Of a DNA stretch of 64,000 bases, positions 17,134 to 25,885 are shown one piece after another (the first letter of the stretch is position 1; each line of letters starts with the position of its first letter). Made by a program: the position numbers and the translations under genes. Source of the DNA: Archangium gephyra (GTDB taxonomy: Bacteria > Myxococcota > Myxococcia > Myxococcales > Myxococcaceae); contig NZ_CP011509.1 of the NCBI RefSeq assembly GCF_001027285.1, forward strand, positions 4,844,501 through 4,908,500. Reading direction: 5' to 3'. A model generated the notes under the pieces. The model worked only from the letters and a program-made list of their open reading frames with translations, was not told where the DNA came from and did not search any database.

Positions 17134-18480
17134 TCAAGGACTCCGGGGGCAGGGAGGACTGCTGGGGCAACGCCCGTCGATGTCCCGAGGCGTCGTCTGC
17201 GTGCAGCCAGACACCCGGGCGAAGCTGTTCGTCGCCAGGAAGTCCACGGCGTCGGAGCCATTCCATCCCCGCAGGATGCCGTGCCCCGCGCTGTCCTCGA
17301 TGCGCGAGTTGGCGATGAAGGGCGCCCCCGGTTGGTGGAAGACGAGGATGGCCGAGCTGACGTCGAACGAGCCGGGCAGGTAGTTGCAGCCGTAGCCCGA
17401 GCACTGGCAGGCGCCGCCGGCATGGCGGACCCAGACGGACTCCAGCCGGCTGTCCGGGCTCAGCCCGTCGAAGCGGATGCCCGCCCAGTCCCCCGCGGCC
17501 GGCGTGGCCCGGGCGGAGGTGAAGACAACGGGACGCGAGGCCGTTCCCACCGCGATGAGCGCGCTGCGGCCGTCATACACCCGCAGCGTCGTGTTGGGTT
17601 GGAAGCGCAACTCGACTCCCGGTTCGACGGTGACGGTGGCCCGGGCGCTGGAACTGCCCACCTGCAGCCCGTCCAGGACGTAGGGCACGCCCAGCGCCCT
17701 CACCGTGGCATCCACGCCGACGTAGGTGACGCTGGAGGACGCCACACCGGGGCTGACGAAGAGGGTGTCCGAGCGATTGCCCGTATACGTCCCGGAGGGC
17801 AACGTCCCCAGTGCGTTGGGATTGATGGCCAGCGGCTCCGGGCGTGCCGAGCTCCCCGAGTCGCGAATGACCAGCGCCGTGGAGCCTTCGGCGAAGCCGC
17901 TCGTGCCATTGAGCACCACGCCCGGTCCTCGCGAGCCTTCGATGGTGACGTGGTCCACGAAGAGCGGCCTCGGGCCGGGGAGCTCCGCGCCCGCGCTCAC
18001 CCGCACGGTGGCCTCGGCGGACGAGGGGTTTCCACCGCCCGACAGCACCGTCCACGTCAGCCGCGCGGAGCCTCCGGTATAGATGCGGAACTGGCCCCAG
18101 GGCTGGCTCGCGTCCTGAGGCTCGAAGCGCACCGGACGCTCCTGCGTGCCCGCGGTGACGAGCGAGCCGCCGCTGTCCAGCCCGATGGAGCGAGCCGGAC
18201 CCATGCGCACCACGGTGCAGGGCTCCACCGTCACCACCGCGCGCACCAGCAGGTCCCCGACGACGACATGCGGGCTGGAGGCGGACCAGGTCTCGGAAAC
18301 GGAAACGGTGCCCTGGTGCTCGATGGGCGCGCCCGTGGGCGTGGAGCACGCGGGCCCGGACTGCCCCGCATCCGGCTGCCCCGCGTCCGGTGGCCCCGAG
18401 GGCTCTCGTGGCTGGCAACCCGACAGGGCACTGGCCATCATCAACAACGTCAACACACAGCGTCGCGAACAAGGGTTCAT
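17134..18480 (-). CDS. Secreted lipoprotein, beta-helix-like
   Basis: A 448-residue exported lipoprotein. The lipobox SALSGC is near residue 21, followed by a low-complexity Pro-Asp-Ala-Gly-Gln linker typical of myxobacterial surface lipoproteins. The rest is rich in Ser, Gly, Thr and Val, with repeated units such as VRFEPQDAS, VDHVTIEGSRGPGV and GTASRPVVFTSARATPAAGDW, which suggest a right-handed beta-helix. ATG at 18480 is used because the signal peptide starts there. The C-terminus lies directly against the bioY copy at 17131, so a few native residues may have been replaced. The function is unknown. Confidence 0.75.
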   Translation of the reverse strand: MNPCSRRCVLTLLMMASALSGCQPREPSGPPDAGQPDAGQSGPACSTPTGAPIEHQGTVSVSETWSASSPHVVVGDLLVRAVVTVEPCTVVRMGPARSIGLDSGGSLVTAGTQERPVRFEPQDASQPWGQFRIYTGGSARLTWTVLSGGGNPSSAEATVRVSAGAELPGPRPLFVDHVTIEGSRGPGVVLNGTSGFAEGSTALVIRDSGSSARPEPLAINPNALGTLPSGTYTGNRSDTLFVSPGVASSSVTYVGVDATVRALGVPYVLDGLQVGSSSARATVTVEPGVELRFQPNTTLRVYDGRSALIAVGTASRPVVFTSARATPAAGDWAGIRFDGLSPDSRLESVWVRHAGGACQCSGYGCNYLPGSFDVSSAILVFHQPGAPFIANSRIEDSAGHGILRGWNGSDAVDFLATNSFARVSGCTQTTPRDIDGRCPSSPPCPRSP

Positions 18481-18609
18481 GGCTGGTGCCTGCTGTAACC
18501 CACTCCACGAGTGAATCCAACCCTCACCCGGGGACAACGCCAGCGACTGCCCGGGGGGCTGGAGTCCGGCGTCCTGTTCCATCCCGGGCTCCTCCGCGCC
18601 CGGTTGTGC

Positions 18610-19554
18610 TCAGACGCCCGTCCCGCGCGCGAGCCGCCGGAGCGCCTGGGGCGGCTGGCCGAACACGCGCACGAAGGCCCGGCGCATCCGCTCGGCATCC
18701 CCGAAGCCGACCGCGTCGGCCACCTGCTCGATGGACTCGGAGCCCGCCTCGAGCCTCGTCCGGGCCGCTTCCGCGCGCAGTCGCTCGATGGCCTTGGCCG
18801 GGGTCTGGCCCGTCTGCGCGTGGAACTCCCGCGCGAACTGCCGCGTGCTCAGACACGCCACCCGCGCCAGCCGCTCCACGGGCAGTGCTTCGTGCAGGTG
18901 CTCGCGCGCGAACGTCAGCGTCTGACGGATCCGATCCGAGGCGGGGTCGAGCTCCAGCAGGGTGGAGAACTGGGACTGGCCTCCCGGACGGCGGTGGTAG
19001 ACGACCAGATCCCTCGCCCGGGCCCGCGACACCTCGAGGCCGAGATCCTCCTCGACCAGGGCGAGCGACAGGTCGATGCCCGCGCTCACTCCCGCCGACG
19101 TCCAGATGGGCCCGTCCTGGATGAAGATGCGCTCGGCGTCCACGCGCACGCGCGGATGGCGCCGCTGGAGCTCCGCGGCGAACCGCCAGTGGGTGGTGGC
19201 TTCCCGGCCATCGAGTAGTCCCGCGGCCGCCAGAATGCCCGCGCCCGAGCAGATGCTCGCGACCCGCCGCGAGGCCGCCGCCGCCTCGCGCACGAAGTCC
19301 AGCAGGGTGGGCGAGTGCATCGCCTCGAGCGTGCCCGGTCCCCCCACGACCACGAGCGTGTCGAACGCGGGCGCGCCCCACTTCTCCGTCAGGACCGCCA
19401 CGCCCGAGGAGCTCGGGACCAGCCCTCCCTGCTCGGACAGCATCCGCAACCGGTACGCCGGGGTGCTCCGGGGATCCTCGAACACGGCCACGGGGCCCGT
19501 GAAATCGAGGATGTGGAAGGCGGGGAAGAGGATGAAGCCAATGTCACGGGCCAT
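18610..19554 (-). CDS. GlxA-type AraC regulator with DJ-1/PfpI domain
   Basis: A 314-residue regulator with an N-terminal DJ-1/PfpI-like domain (about 1-175; FILFPAFHILDFTGPVAVFE, SICSGAGILAAAGLLDG) and a C-terminal AraC double helix-turn-helix (about 215-310; ARVACLSTRQFAREFHAQTG, DAVGFGDAERMRRAFVRVFG). The ATG at 19554 begins the domain directly. It is divergent from a DJ-1/PfpI enzyme gene with 87 bp between them, and the two share the same sensor fold. It likely controls that enzyme, but no operator was seen. Confidence 0.9.
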   Translation of the reverse strand: MARDIGFILFPAFHILDFTGPVAVFEDPRSTPAYRLRMLSEQGGLVPSSSGVAVLTEKWGAPAFDTLVVVGGPGTLEAMHSPTLLDFVREAAAASRRVASICSGAGILAAAGLLDGREATTHWRFAAELQRRHPRVRVDAERIFIQDGPIWTSAGVSAGIDLSLALVEEDLGLEVSRARARDLVVYHRRPGGQSQFSTLLELDPASDRIRQTLTFAREHLHEALPVERLARVACLSTRQFAREFHAQTGQTPAKAIERLRAEAARTRLEAGSESIEQVADAVGFGDAERMRRAFVRVFGQPPQALRRLARGTGV

Positions 19555-19641
19555 GGCCGGAAACGAGGGAACTACGTCCTTTCGGACATGAGCCTCCCAG
19601 GAGAGAGTGGCGCCGTCAAACCAGACACGAGGAGTCCCTCC

Positions 19642-20346
19642 ATGGCCGCGAAGCTCGACATTGTGTTTCTTCTCTACCCGGGTGTGTCCTATCTGGATTT
19701 CATGGGGCCGCAGGCGGTGTTCGGACTGCTGCCGGGAGCGAGGCAGATCTTCGCTTCCGTGGGCGGACAGCCCATCCGCGAGGGGGCCCTGACGCTCCAT
19801 TCGCTGACACGGCTGGAGGACGTGGAGCGGTGTGATGTGTTGTGTGTGCCGGGCGGGCCCATCGGGCCGGCGGTGGAGGATGCTGTCTTCATGGAGGGAG
19901 TCCGCCGGCTGGCAGCCACGGCGCGCTTCGTCACCTCGGTGTGCACGGGCTCGCTCATCCTGGGGGCGGCGGGGCTGCTGGAGGGCCGGCGGGCGGCGTG
20001 CCATTGGGCCGTCCGCGAGCAGCTGGCGCACCTGGGGGCCATTCCGGACGCGGGGCGGGTGGTGCGGGATGGCCACATCGTGACGGGAGGCGGCGTCACG
20101 GCGGGCATCGACTTCGGTCTGACGCTCGCGGCGGAGCTGGCGGGCCCGGAGGTGGCCCAGGCCATCCAGCTCATGCTGGAGTACGCCCCCGCGCCCCCGT
20201 TCAACGCCGGGCGTCCCGAGACGGCGCCCGAGGCGGCCCTGGCCCGGATGCCCACCCTCACGATGGGGGAGCTCTCGTTCGACCCGGCCGCGGAGGAGGC
20301 CATCGTGCGGCGCGCGGGTGCGGCCTTGCGCGCGAGCCGGGCCTGA
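19642..20346 (+). CDS. DJ-1/PfpI protein, isocyanide hydratase-like
   Basis: A 234-residue DJ-1/PfpI-superfamily protein. The nucleophile elbow SVCTGSLILGAAGLLEGRRA carries the reactive Cys. LDFMGPQAVFG near the N-terminus has the Asp used by cyclohexyl-isocyanide hydratase (InhA), which turns isonitriles into N-formamides. GHIVTGGGVTAGIDF is also typical of this branch. The start is ATG 19642, after GAGGAG. Its divergent GlxA-type regulator supports an inducible detoxification role. The isonitrile substrate is inferred from motif similarity. Confidence 0.8.
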   Translation: MAAKLDIVFLLYPGVSYLDFMGPQAVFGLLPGARQIFASVGGQPIREGALTLHSLTRLEDVERCDVLCVPGGPIGPAVEDAVFMEGVRRLAATARFVTSVCTGSLILGAAGLLEGRRAACHWAVREQLAHLGAIPDAGRVVRDGHIVTGGGVTAGIDFGLTLAAELAGPEVAQAIQLMLEYAPAPPFNAGRPETAPEAALARMPTLTMGELSFDPAAEEAIVRRAGAALRASRA

Positions 20347-20445
20347 CGACGTCGCTGGGGCTCCACCGCGAGCCGCTGGCACGGCGCCGCGGCTCCGGGT
20401 GGGCGCCCTGGTTTTGCGGTATGCATCGTGCCAATCGAGGCTCTG

Positions 20446-21984
20446 ATGCGTTCACTTCTCCTGCTGGTCCTGTGCGGTACGGCGTCGCTCGCCCACGCCG
20501 CGTCCAACTTCACCTTCTCCAATGCGCGAGGTGACCACGGCGTCGGCCTGCGCGTCGTGCACCAGTACGACTACACGCGTGCCTACAAAGGCGAGCTCGA
20601 CGCGGCCACCGGCCTGCCCACCCGAGGTGAGCGTGCCCGGCCGATCCAGACGGTGGTCTGGTATCCGGCGTCGAAGGGCGGGACACCGGTGGTCGTCAAC
20701 GACTACCTGCGGCTGTCCGCGACCGAGGAGGTGTTCGACCGCGGTGACGCCGAGATCACCGCCGCGACGGCGAAGGTCAGGGTCGGTGTCCTGGGGGCCG
20801 ACGCGTTGCTCCAGGAGACCACCCGCCCGATGTGGGCGGTGCGCGACGCGAAGCCGGAAGCCGGCCGGTTTCCGGTGGTCATCTATGCACCGAGCTTCAA
20901 CGCGTCCCCGACCGAGAATGCCGACCTGTGCGAGTTTCTCGCCAGCCAGGGGTATGTGGTGATCGCCAGCCCGGACATGGGCGCACATTCGCGCGCGATG
21001 ACCGAGGATCTCGAAGGCATCGAGACGCAGGCGGCGGATATCTCGTTCCTGATCGGGTATGCGCACACCTTGCCCCAGGCGGACACCCGCAGGATCGCCG
21101 TGATGGGATTCAGCTGGGGCGGTATGTCGAACGTGTTCGCGGCGGCGCGCGATAGCCGGATCAAGGCGCTGGTCAGCCTGGACGGTTCGGTGCGCTATTA
21201 CCCGGAGTTGGTGGAAGCCGCCAGATACGTGACGCCTTCGCGGGTGGCGGTGCCGATGCTGTACATGGCGGCGCAGCCCCCCACGCTGGAGCAATTGATC
21301 GCGCGCGGGAAGGCGTCATCCGTCAGCGTCCTCAACAACCTGAAGTACTCGGACGCCTACATCGTCACGATGCACCCGATGGTGCATCCCCACTTCTCGT
21401 CGGCCTTCCTGCGTTTCACGCCGGCGGCTGCGTTCACGGACTACTCGCAGGAGGAAGTCTCGCTGGCCTATAGCTGGATGGCGCGCTACGTGTTGCAATT
21501 CCTCAACGCCTATCTGAAGAACGATGCCGCGGGCCTGGCCTTCCTTGGCAATACAGGCGTGAAGAACGGTGCACCGCCGCACATGATTTCGGTCGACGCG
21601 CGCCGCTCCACCGGAGCGCCACCGACGCAGGAAACGCTGGCCGCCGAACTGGCCAGGCGTGGTTTCGAACATGCGCACGATGCCTATCAGGCCCTCCGAA
21701 AGCGCGATCCGCAATTCGAGCTGAGTGAATCGCGGATCAACAGCTGGGGTTACGACCTGCTGCGCAAGCACAAGAACCCCAAGGCGGCCATCGAGATATT
21801 CAAGCTGAATACCCTCCTGCACCCAGAGAGCAGCAATACGTTCGATAGCCTGGCCGAAGCGTATGAAGTCAACAAGGACACCGAACTGGCCATCAAGGCC
21901 TACCAGCACGTGCTGACCCTGGAGCCCACGCATGCCAACGCGGCCCAGCGCGTGAAGGTGCTGGGGCGCACGGGCAGCAACTGA
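20446..21984 (+). CDS. Secreted alpha/beta hydrolase with C-terminal TPR
   Basis: A 512-residue exported hydrolase. A signal peptide (LLLLVLCGTASLAHA) precedes a dienelactone-hydrolase-like alpha/beta fold: FPVVIYAPSFNASPTENADL, then the nucleophile elbow GFSWGGMSN near residue 225. The last 100 residues form TPR-like helices (PKAAIEIFKLNTLLHPESS, YEVNKDTELAIKAYQHVLTL). ATG 20446 with GAGG upstream is preferred to the in-frame start at 20428 because it puts the signal peptide at the N-terminus. The style is unlike its neighbours and could reflect transfer. The substrate is unknown. Confidence 0.8.
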   Translation: MRSLLLLVLCGTASLAHAASNFTFSNARGDHGVGLRVVHQYDYTRAYKGELDAATGLPTRGERARPIQTVVWYPASKGGTPVVVNDYLRLSATEEVFDRGDAEITAATAKVRVGVLGADALLQETTRPMWAVRDAKPEAGRFPVVIYAPSFNASPTENADLCEFLASQGYVVIASPDMGAHSRAMTEDLEGIETQAADISFLIGYAHTLPQADTRRIAVMGFSWGGMSNVFAAARDSRIKALVSLDGSVRYYPELVEAARYVTPSRVAVPMLYMAAQPPTLEQLIARGKASSVSVLNNLKYSDAYIVTMHPMVHPHFSSAFLRFTPAAAFTDYSQEEVSLAYSWMARYVLQFLNAYLKNDAAGLAFLGNTGVKNGAPPHMISVDARRSTGAPPTQETLAAELARRGFEHAHDAYQALRKRDPQFELSESRINSWGYDLLRKHKNPKAAIEIFKLNTLLHPESSNTFDSLAEAYEVNKDTELAIKAYQHVLTLEPTHANAAQRVKVLGRTGSN

Positions 21985-22102
21985 GGGCACATGGGGGTCT
22001 GCGGATCCAACCGCACGAAGTGCGGGAGAGCCCATCAATCGGGGCAGGCTCAGCTCGGCTGGGGAGGGGATCTGGTCCCGCTCCTGGCGTAGTGTGGGGC
22101 GC

Positions 22103-23182
22103 ATGACGGCTTCTTCCCTCCGTGTCCCCGGTTCCGGGACCCTTGCTCCGGCGAGTGCTCCGGGGTCCTCGAACCGGCTCGTCGCGCTCGACTGGATGCG
22201 CGGGCTGGTCATGGTGTTGATGACGATCGACCATGCCTCGGGGGCCTTCAACGCCGGGCGTTTCACCGCCGATGCGGCGGGGCGATGGACGGGGGGCTTG
22301 GAGCTGCCGGCTGCGCAGTTCCTGACGCGCTGGGTGACACACCTGTGCGCGCCGACCTTCCTCTTCCTCGCCGGGGCCGCTTTGGCGCTGTCCACCCAGC
22401 GGCGCCTGGAGGCGGGCGAGTCTCCCCGGAGCGTCGATGGTTTCCACCTGCGGCGAGGGCTGTTCATCGTCCTGTTGGAGCCGCTGTGGATGTCCTGGGC
22501 GCTGAAGGAGCCGGGCTACGTCATCCTGCAGGTCCTCTATGTCCTGGGCATGGGGATGATGTGCATGGTGCCGCTGCGCCGGCTGGGCGCGCGAACGCTG
22601 CTGGGGCTGGGGTTGTTGCTGCCCGCCGCCAATGAGGCGTTCATCCGCTGGCTGGGGGCGGAGACGTCGCCCTCGGTGTTGGAGGCGCTGCTGTTCAACC
22701 TGGGGTCCTTCGCGGGGGGCCGCGTCATCATCGGCTATCCGCTGCTGCCCTGGCTGGGGATGATGTGTCTGGGCTGGGCCTTCGGGCGCCGCCTGCTCGA
22801 GTCGCGAACGGGCGTCACCCGGCTGCTGGTGGGCGCCGGCGTGGCGATGCTCGAAGGCGGCCCACCCTGGGGGGTGGACGCGCTACGTGTGAGGCGAGTC
22901 AAGGCACTCTACTGCCCCAGCTCCCTCTTGATGCGCTCCAGTACTGGGTTGGGACGTCCCATGAAGGCATCAAGCAGACGTTTTTCGACACCGTGCGGTT
23001 CCCAAACGGTCGCTGGCTCGAGCCCAATACATTCTTGGGGGGACGCCTCTCTCTCATTGCCAAGGCTGTCGAAAATCCAACAGCGCCGGAGTGGGCCCAC
23101 CTCCATGTTGAATCGGACAACGGGTTGCGTCAGGCGTTCCTCAAGCTTTCTCCACCCGATGAGTTCCCATGATTCCGGGTAG
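22103..23182 (+). pseudogene. Membrane acyltransferase (DUF1624-like), 3'-truncated
   Basis: Residues 1-250 look like a heparan-alpha-glucosaminide N-acetyltransferase/DUF1624 membrane protein: LVALDWMRGLVMVLMTIDHA, LCAPTFLFLAGAALALS, and GYPLLPWLGMMCLGWAFG in successive helices. After about 22855 the frame leaves the family and runs antisense through the Imm26-like gene (22909-23367). The last two or three helices are missing. The toxin/immunity locus appears to have landed in, or replaced, its 3' end. Start ATG 22103. Confidence 0.75.
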
Positions 23183-23367
23183 GGATACTTGACCATGATC
23201 CTGAAAAGGATGGGCTTGGATGCAATTCGATCAAGGTCTGCGTCTGGCTCGGCGGTCCTGTAATCGTAGAAGGCATCGAAATGCAATTCGAGAGCTCTCC
23301 CATAGCCGAAGGAGCCGTCTGGGAGGAGGATTCTCCAGAATGAGCCTGGTTTATGCGTTGGCAGCAT
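22909..23367 (-). CDS. Immunity protein, Imm26-like
   Basis: A 152-residue soluble protein starting MLPTHKPGSFWRILLPDGSF GYGRALE. The early pattern (W-x-I-x-L-x-D-G-x-x-G-Y-G-R) and length match Imm26, an immunity family of polymorphic-toxin loci. It starts only three bases after the stop of the lipoprotein toxin gene, so the two are almost certainly co-transcribed and translationally coupled. Lower G+C than its neighbours suggests transfer. It likely neutralises the C-terminal domain of the toxin. Confidence 0.75.
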   Translation of the reverse strand: MLPTHKPGSFWRILLPDGSFGYGRALELHFDAFYDYRTAEPDADLDRIASKPILFRIMVKYPYPESWELIGWRKLEERLTQPVVRFNMEVGPLRRCWIFDSLGNEREASPQECIGLEPATVWEPHGVEKRLLDAFMGRPNPVLERIKRELGQ

Positions 23368-23370
23368 GTC

Positions 23371-24492
23371 CTAGTATCCTGTGTAACGGTGAAGCTCGCC
23401 CCAGCGAGTCGTGGCGGCATCGTGAAACCGTCTGCCCCGCGGGTTGTCTTTGGCCACGGCGCGCACGATGTTCTCGGTTCGAGGGGGCTTGCCCGTGTCG
23501 GACTGGGCGCCTCCGCTGAAGTCTATCAGTTGCTGCTCTCTTCCACGAGTCCGCCAATATGCTGGGTCATCATGCCTCTGCTCGTAGTCGATGGCGGCCC
23601 CAATGTCGAACACATCAAGTCGTGCATCATCGAAGGATGCCCCCCTCGGATCTTTGGTCTCGTCAACGTGATGATTCATGTCTCGGAACCGGATGGCCAA
23701 CTCTGCCTGGAGTCTGAGTGGCAGGCCAAGATCAACGACCATGCTGGTCCGCCCAGAGTAGTAAAGGTTGGTTGCCTCATTGAACTTTCTGTAGGTCGCA
23801 TAGAGACGGCCGTGTTTCTTTTTGCTTTCGCTGGCGGATTCCGCATTCGGACGTCCATTGGGAAGAGCGCGAGGAGAAGACATCGGCTCGGGTTGGGGCG
23901 TGGGCGCGCCTGTCTCTACTGACACCGTGCCATCAGTCGCTTGGCGAATGATGATCTCCATCTCGAGGGTGGCCGGATGCGCAGAGTCCTTTGGAGGATA
24001 CCGGCCTTGAACCCATCCAGACACATCTCCGAAGTGTGTGCCGTAGAACTTGTCCGCGATGTCGATGGGGGTCTGTTCACCGTCCACGACCGCTTTGACG
24101 GTGAAGCAGAGCAGCAGAACACTGACGGCGACGGCGACGACCGCGCCGCCCGTCACCAGGGCTTCTCCTGCCGCAGCGCCAGTGCCCGCTCCTGCCGCGG
24201 TCGTGCCGCCTTGCGGCACCGGGCGGAGCATACCGCGGGGTACCCCATCTCCTGCGCCTCCGCCAGGAAGCCCTCTCAGCGGTGATGGGGAAGGGGGAAG
24301 TGGAGCCGTCGGAGAGCTCGCCCCCGGCGCAGGTACGGCGGCAGATGCTCCACCTCGTTCTGCCTGCGCAAAGCCGCTGCTCGGGACGTAGACACAGTAC
24401 CTTGTCTGTCCAGTGGCAGGGAGAACGCTCCGGGGGGCGCTACTACACCCCACGAGCAACATGCATGTCAGCAGAGCCACCCCTCTTGGCAT
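23371..24492 (-). CDS. Lipoprotein toxin with GIY-YIG-like C-terminal domain
   Basis: A 373-residue SitA-like lipoprotein. The lipobox LLVGC places the lipidated Cys at 16. A Pro/Ala/Gly-rich region runs to about 110, a membrane-like segment spans 112-136, and a second Pro-rich linker ends near 225. The C-terminal domain (225-373) starts GRLYATYRK and has YYSGRTS at 244-250, which resembles the GIY-YIG nuclease core; the rest ends in conserved-looking ENIVRAVAKDNPRGRRFHD. An Imm26-like gene follows three bases later. Lipoprotein leader, linker, toxin tip and adjacent immunity match myxobacterial toxins passed by outer-membrane exchange. The nuclease assignment is inference. Confidence 0.7.
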   Translation of the reverse strand: MPRGVALLTCMLLVGCSSAPRSVLPATGQTRYCVYVPSSGFAQAERGGASAAVPAPGASSPTAPLPPSPSPLRGLPGGGAGDGVPRGMLRPVPQGGTTAAGAGTGAAAGEALVTGGAVVAVAVSVLLLCFTVKAVVDGEQTPIDIADKFYGTHFGDVSGWVQGRYPPKDSAHPATLEMEIIIRQATDGTVSVETGAPTPQPEPMSSPRALPNGRPNAESASESKKKHGRLYATYRKFNEATNLYYSGRTSMVVDLGLPLRLQAELAIRFRDMNHHVDETKDPRGASFDDARLDVFDIGAAIDYEQRHDDPAYWRTRGREQQLIDFSGGAQSDTGKPPRTENIVRAVAKDNPRGRRFHDAATTRWGELHRYTGY

Positions 24493-24700
24493 TCAGCGCC
24501 TCCAGGCCTGGGCTCCGCTCGCGAGGCGTCCCAAGCGGGATTACAGGGAGGCTGTGCGGCCGAGTCAACCAAGGGACAGCGAAAGCGAGAGGCAGAGAGA
24601 GCGGTTGGCACGACCTGGGCCACACCGATGGCCGCCACCCTGAGCGGCTTCGATTCCCGCCGCTTCCACTCGGCCGGTGCAAACGCCTTGCGGCGTGTCC
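24493..24700. other. Spacer without a clear gene
   Basis: Upstream region of the toxin gene on the minus strand. A TTCGATTCCCGCC block near 24649 resembles a tRNA T-arm, but the pairing fails. No gene or hairpin was seen. Confidence 0.3.
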
Positions 24701-25762
24701 TCACTCCTCGAGGGACGCGAACCAGTCCCAGGCTCGCGCATCCACCGGGAAGGCATTCCACCGGCGGCAGGCGAGCACTTCGGCGCGCCAGGCCTCGAGG
24801 CCCCCTCGCACCGGCCAGGCTTGCGTCACGGCGACGCGCTGGACCCCCGCGTACTCGCGCAGCAGCGTCCGGTTGGCCCTGTCGATGCCCTCCGGCCCTC
24901 CCTTCCGGCCGCGCAGCTGCGCCTCCGCCGCGAACCACATCCCCTCGCGCCGGTAGGCCTCCACCGCAATGGGCTCCTCGAAGACGGGCCAGAGGCCCAG
25001 CAGCGGCGGAGAGACTCCTTCGAGCAGGGCCGCGTGCAGGCGGTCATGCCCATCGAGCACACACCACTTCCCCACGATGTCCACGTAGAGCAGCAGCGCC
25101 GGAGGCAAGGTCCCCTCGCGCGCATGCTTGCGCCAGCTCTTCACGCGGCCATCGTCTTCGCGCGAGGGCGCGCGCAGGGGCAGTACGGCCCCGCTGTTCG
25201 TCTCCACGCCCGCTGGGACGCCACCCGCGTGCCAGTCCTCCGTCCAGAACCGCTCCACCTGGAGGAGACGTTCGAGCCCATGAGGTGGAGTGGGAAGACT
25301 TCCGGGCTGGCAGCTCGGGATGCAAGGATAGCGGGCCGCCTCACGAGCCGTCACGATCCGGAGGGGCCGCAGGCACCAGCGTCCCGCATGGAGCACCGGG
25401 TGCGTGGCCTGGGCGAGCTCCCTCGCCATGTGCCACGTCCAGGCCTCCCACCAGCGCGACGAGCCGGGCTCGTGCGGAACACCCCGTACCCCAGCCGCCG
25501 AGAGTGGGGGCAGGCCCCACGGTGTGCTGACGGTCCCCCGGAGCACGCCACATCCATCCCAATAGTCGTCGATGCGGAACCAGAACAGCGGCTGCCCTCC
25601 GCTGCTCACGCGCAACCGTAAGCGCGAGGTGACCTCGACATGCAGGGACGGCCGCCCGCTCCAGCGGCCCGTGCTCGGCACCTCCAGCAGCAGCCCCGGG
25701 CCCGCCAGCGGCAGTCTCCAGTCCTCCGTGTCATCGGTCCTGAAGGCCACGCTGGGGTGCAT
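24701..25762 (-). CDS. Hypothetical protein with ParB-like DGHDRLHA motif
   Basis: A 353-residue soluble protein with no signal peptide. The only motif I recognise is VLDGHDRLHAALLEG near residue 235, which resembles the DGHHRLxA core of ParB/sulfiredoxin-like folds. The N-terminal half is Trp- and Arg-rich (WWEAWTWHMARELAQATHPV). ATG 25762 is selected because AGGAGGAG sits just upstream; the longer open frame to 25822 has no such site. The function is unknown. Confidence 0.7.
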   Translation of the reverse strand: MHPSVAFRTDDTEDWRLPLAGPGLLLEVPSTGRWSGRPSLHVEVTSRLRLRVSSGGQPLFWFRIDDYWDGCGVLRGTVSTPWGLPPLSAAGVRGVPHEPGSSRWWEAWTWHMARELAQATHPVLHAGRWCLRPLRIVTAREAARYPCIPSCQPGSLPTPPHGLERLLQVERFWTEDWHAGGVPAGVETNSGAVLPLRAPSREDDGRVKSWRKHAREGTLPPALLLYVDIVGKWCVLDGHDRLHAALLEGVSPPLLGLWPVFEEPIAVEAYRREGMWFAAEAQLRGRKGGPEGIDRANRTLLREYAGVQRVAVTQAWPVRGGLEAWRAEVLACRRWNAFPVDARAWDWFASLEE

Positions 25763-25837
25763 CTGCTCCTCCTTGACTCCCGGGTTGTCGCAGGGACGCG
25801 GGAGGGCGGGTCTCCTGACCATACCGGAGGCGCGGAA

Positions 25838-25870
25838 GCCCCCGCGTGCCAGTCCACTGCACGCGGGGGC
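25838..25870 (-). terminator. Strong hairpin after the Vps62-type lipoprotein gene
   Basis: GCCCCCGCGTGC and GCACGCGGGGGC form a perfect 12-bp stem with a 9-nt loop, starting 15 bases past the stop at 25886. There is no T-run, as is usual in high-G+C genomes. Confidence 0.65.
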
Positions 25871-25885
25871 CCCTTCACGCGCATC

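Noticed and set aside
24640-24690. tRNA T-arm-like block TTCGATTCCCGCC
   Set aside because: The T-stem does not pair and no acceptor or anticodon arm can be built.
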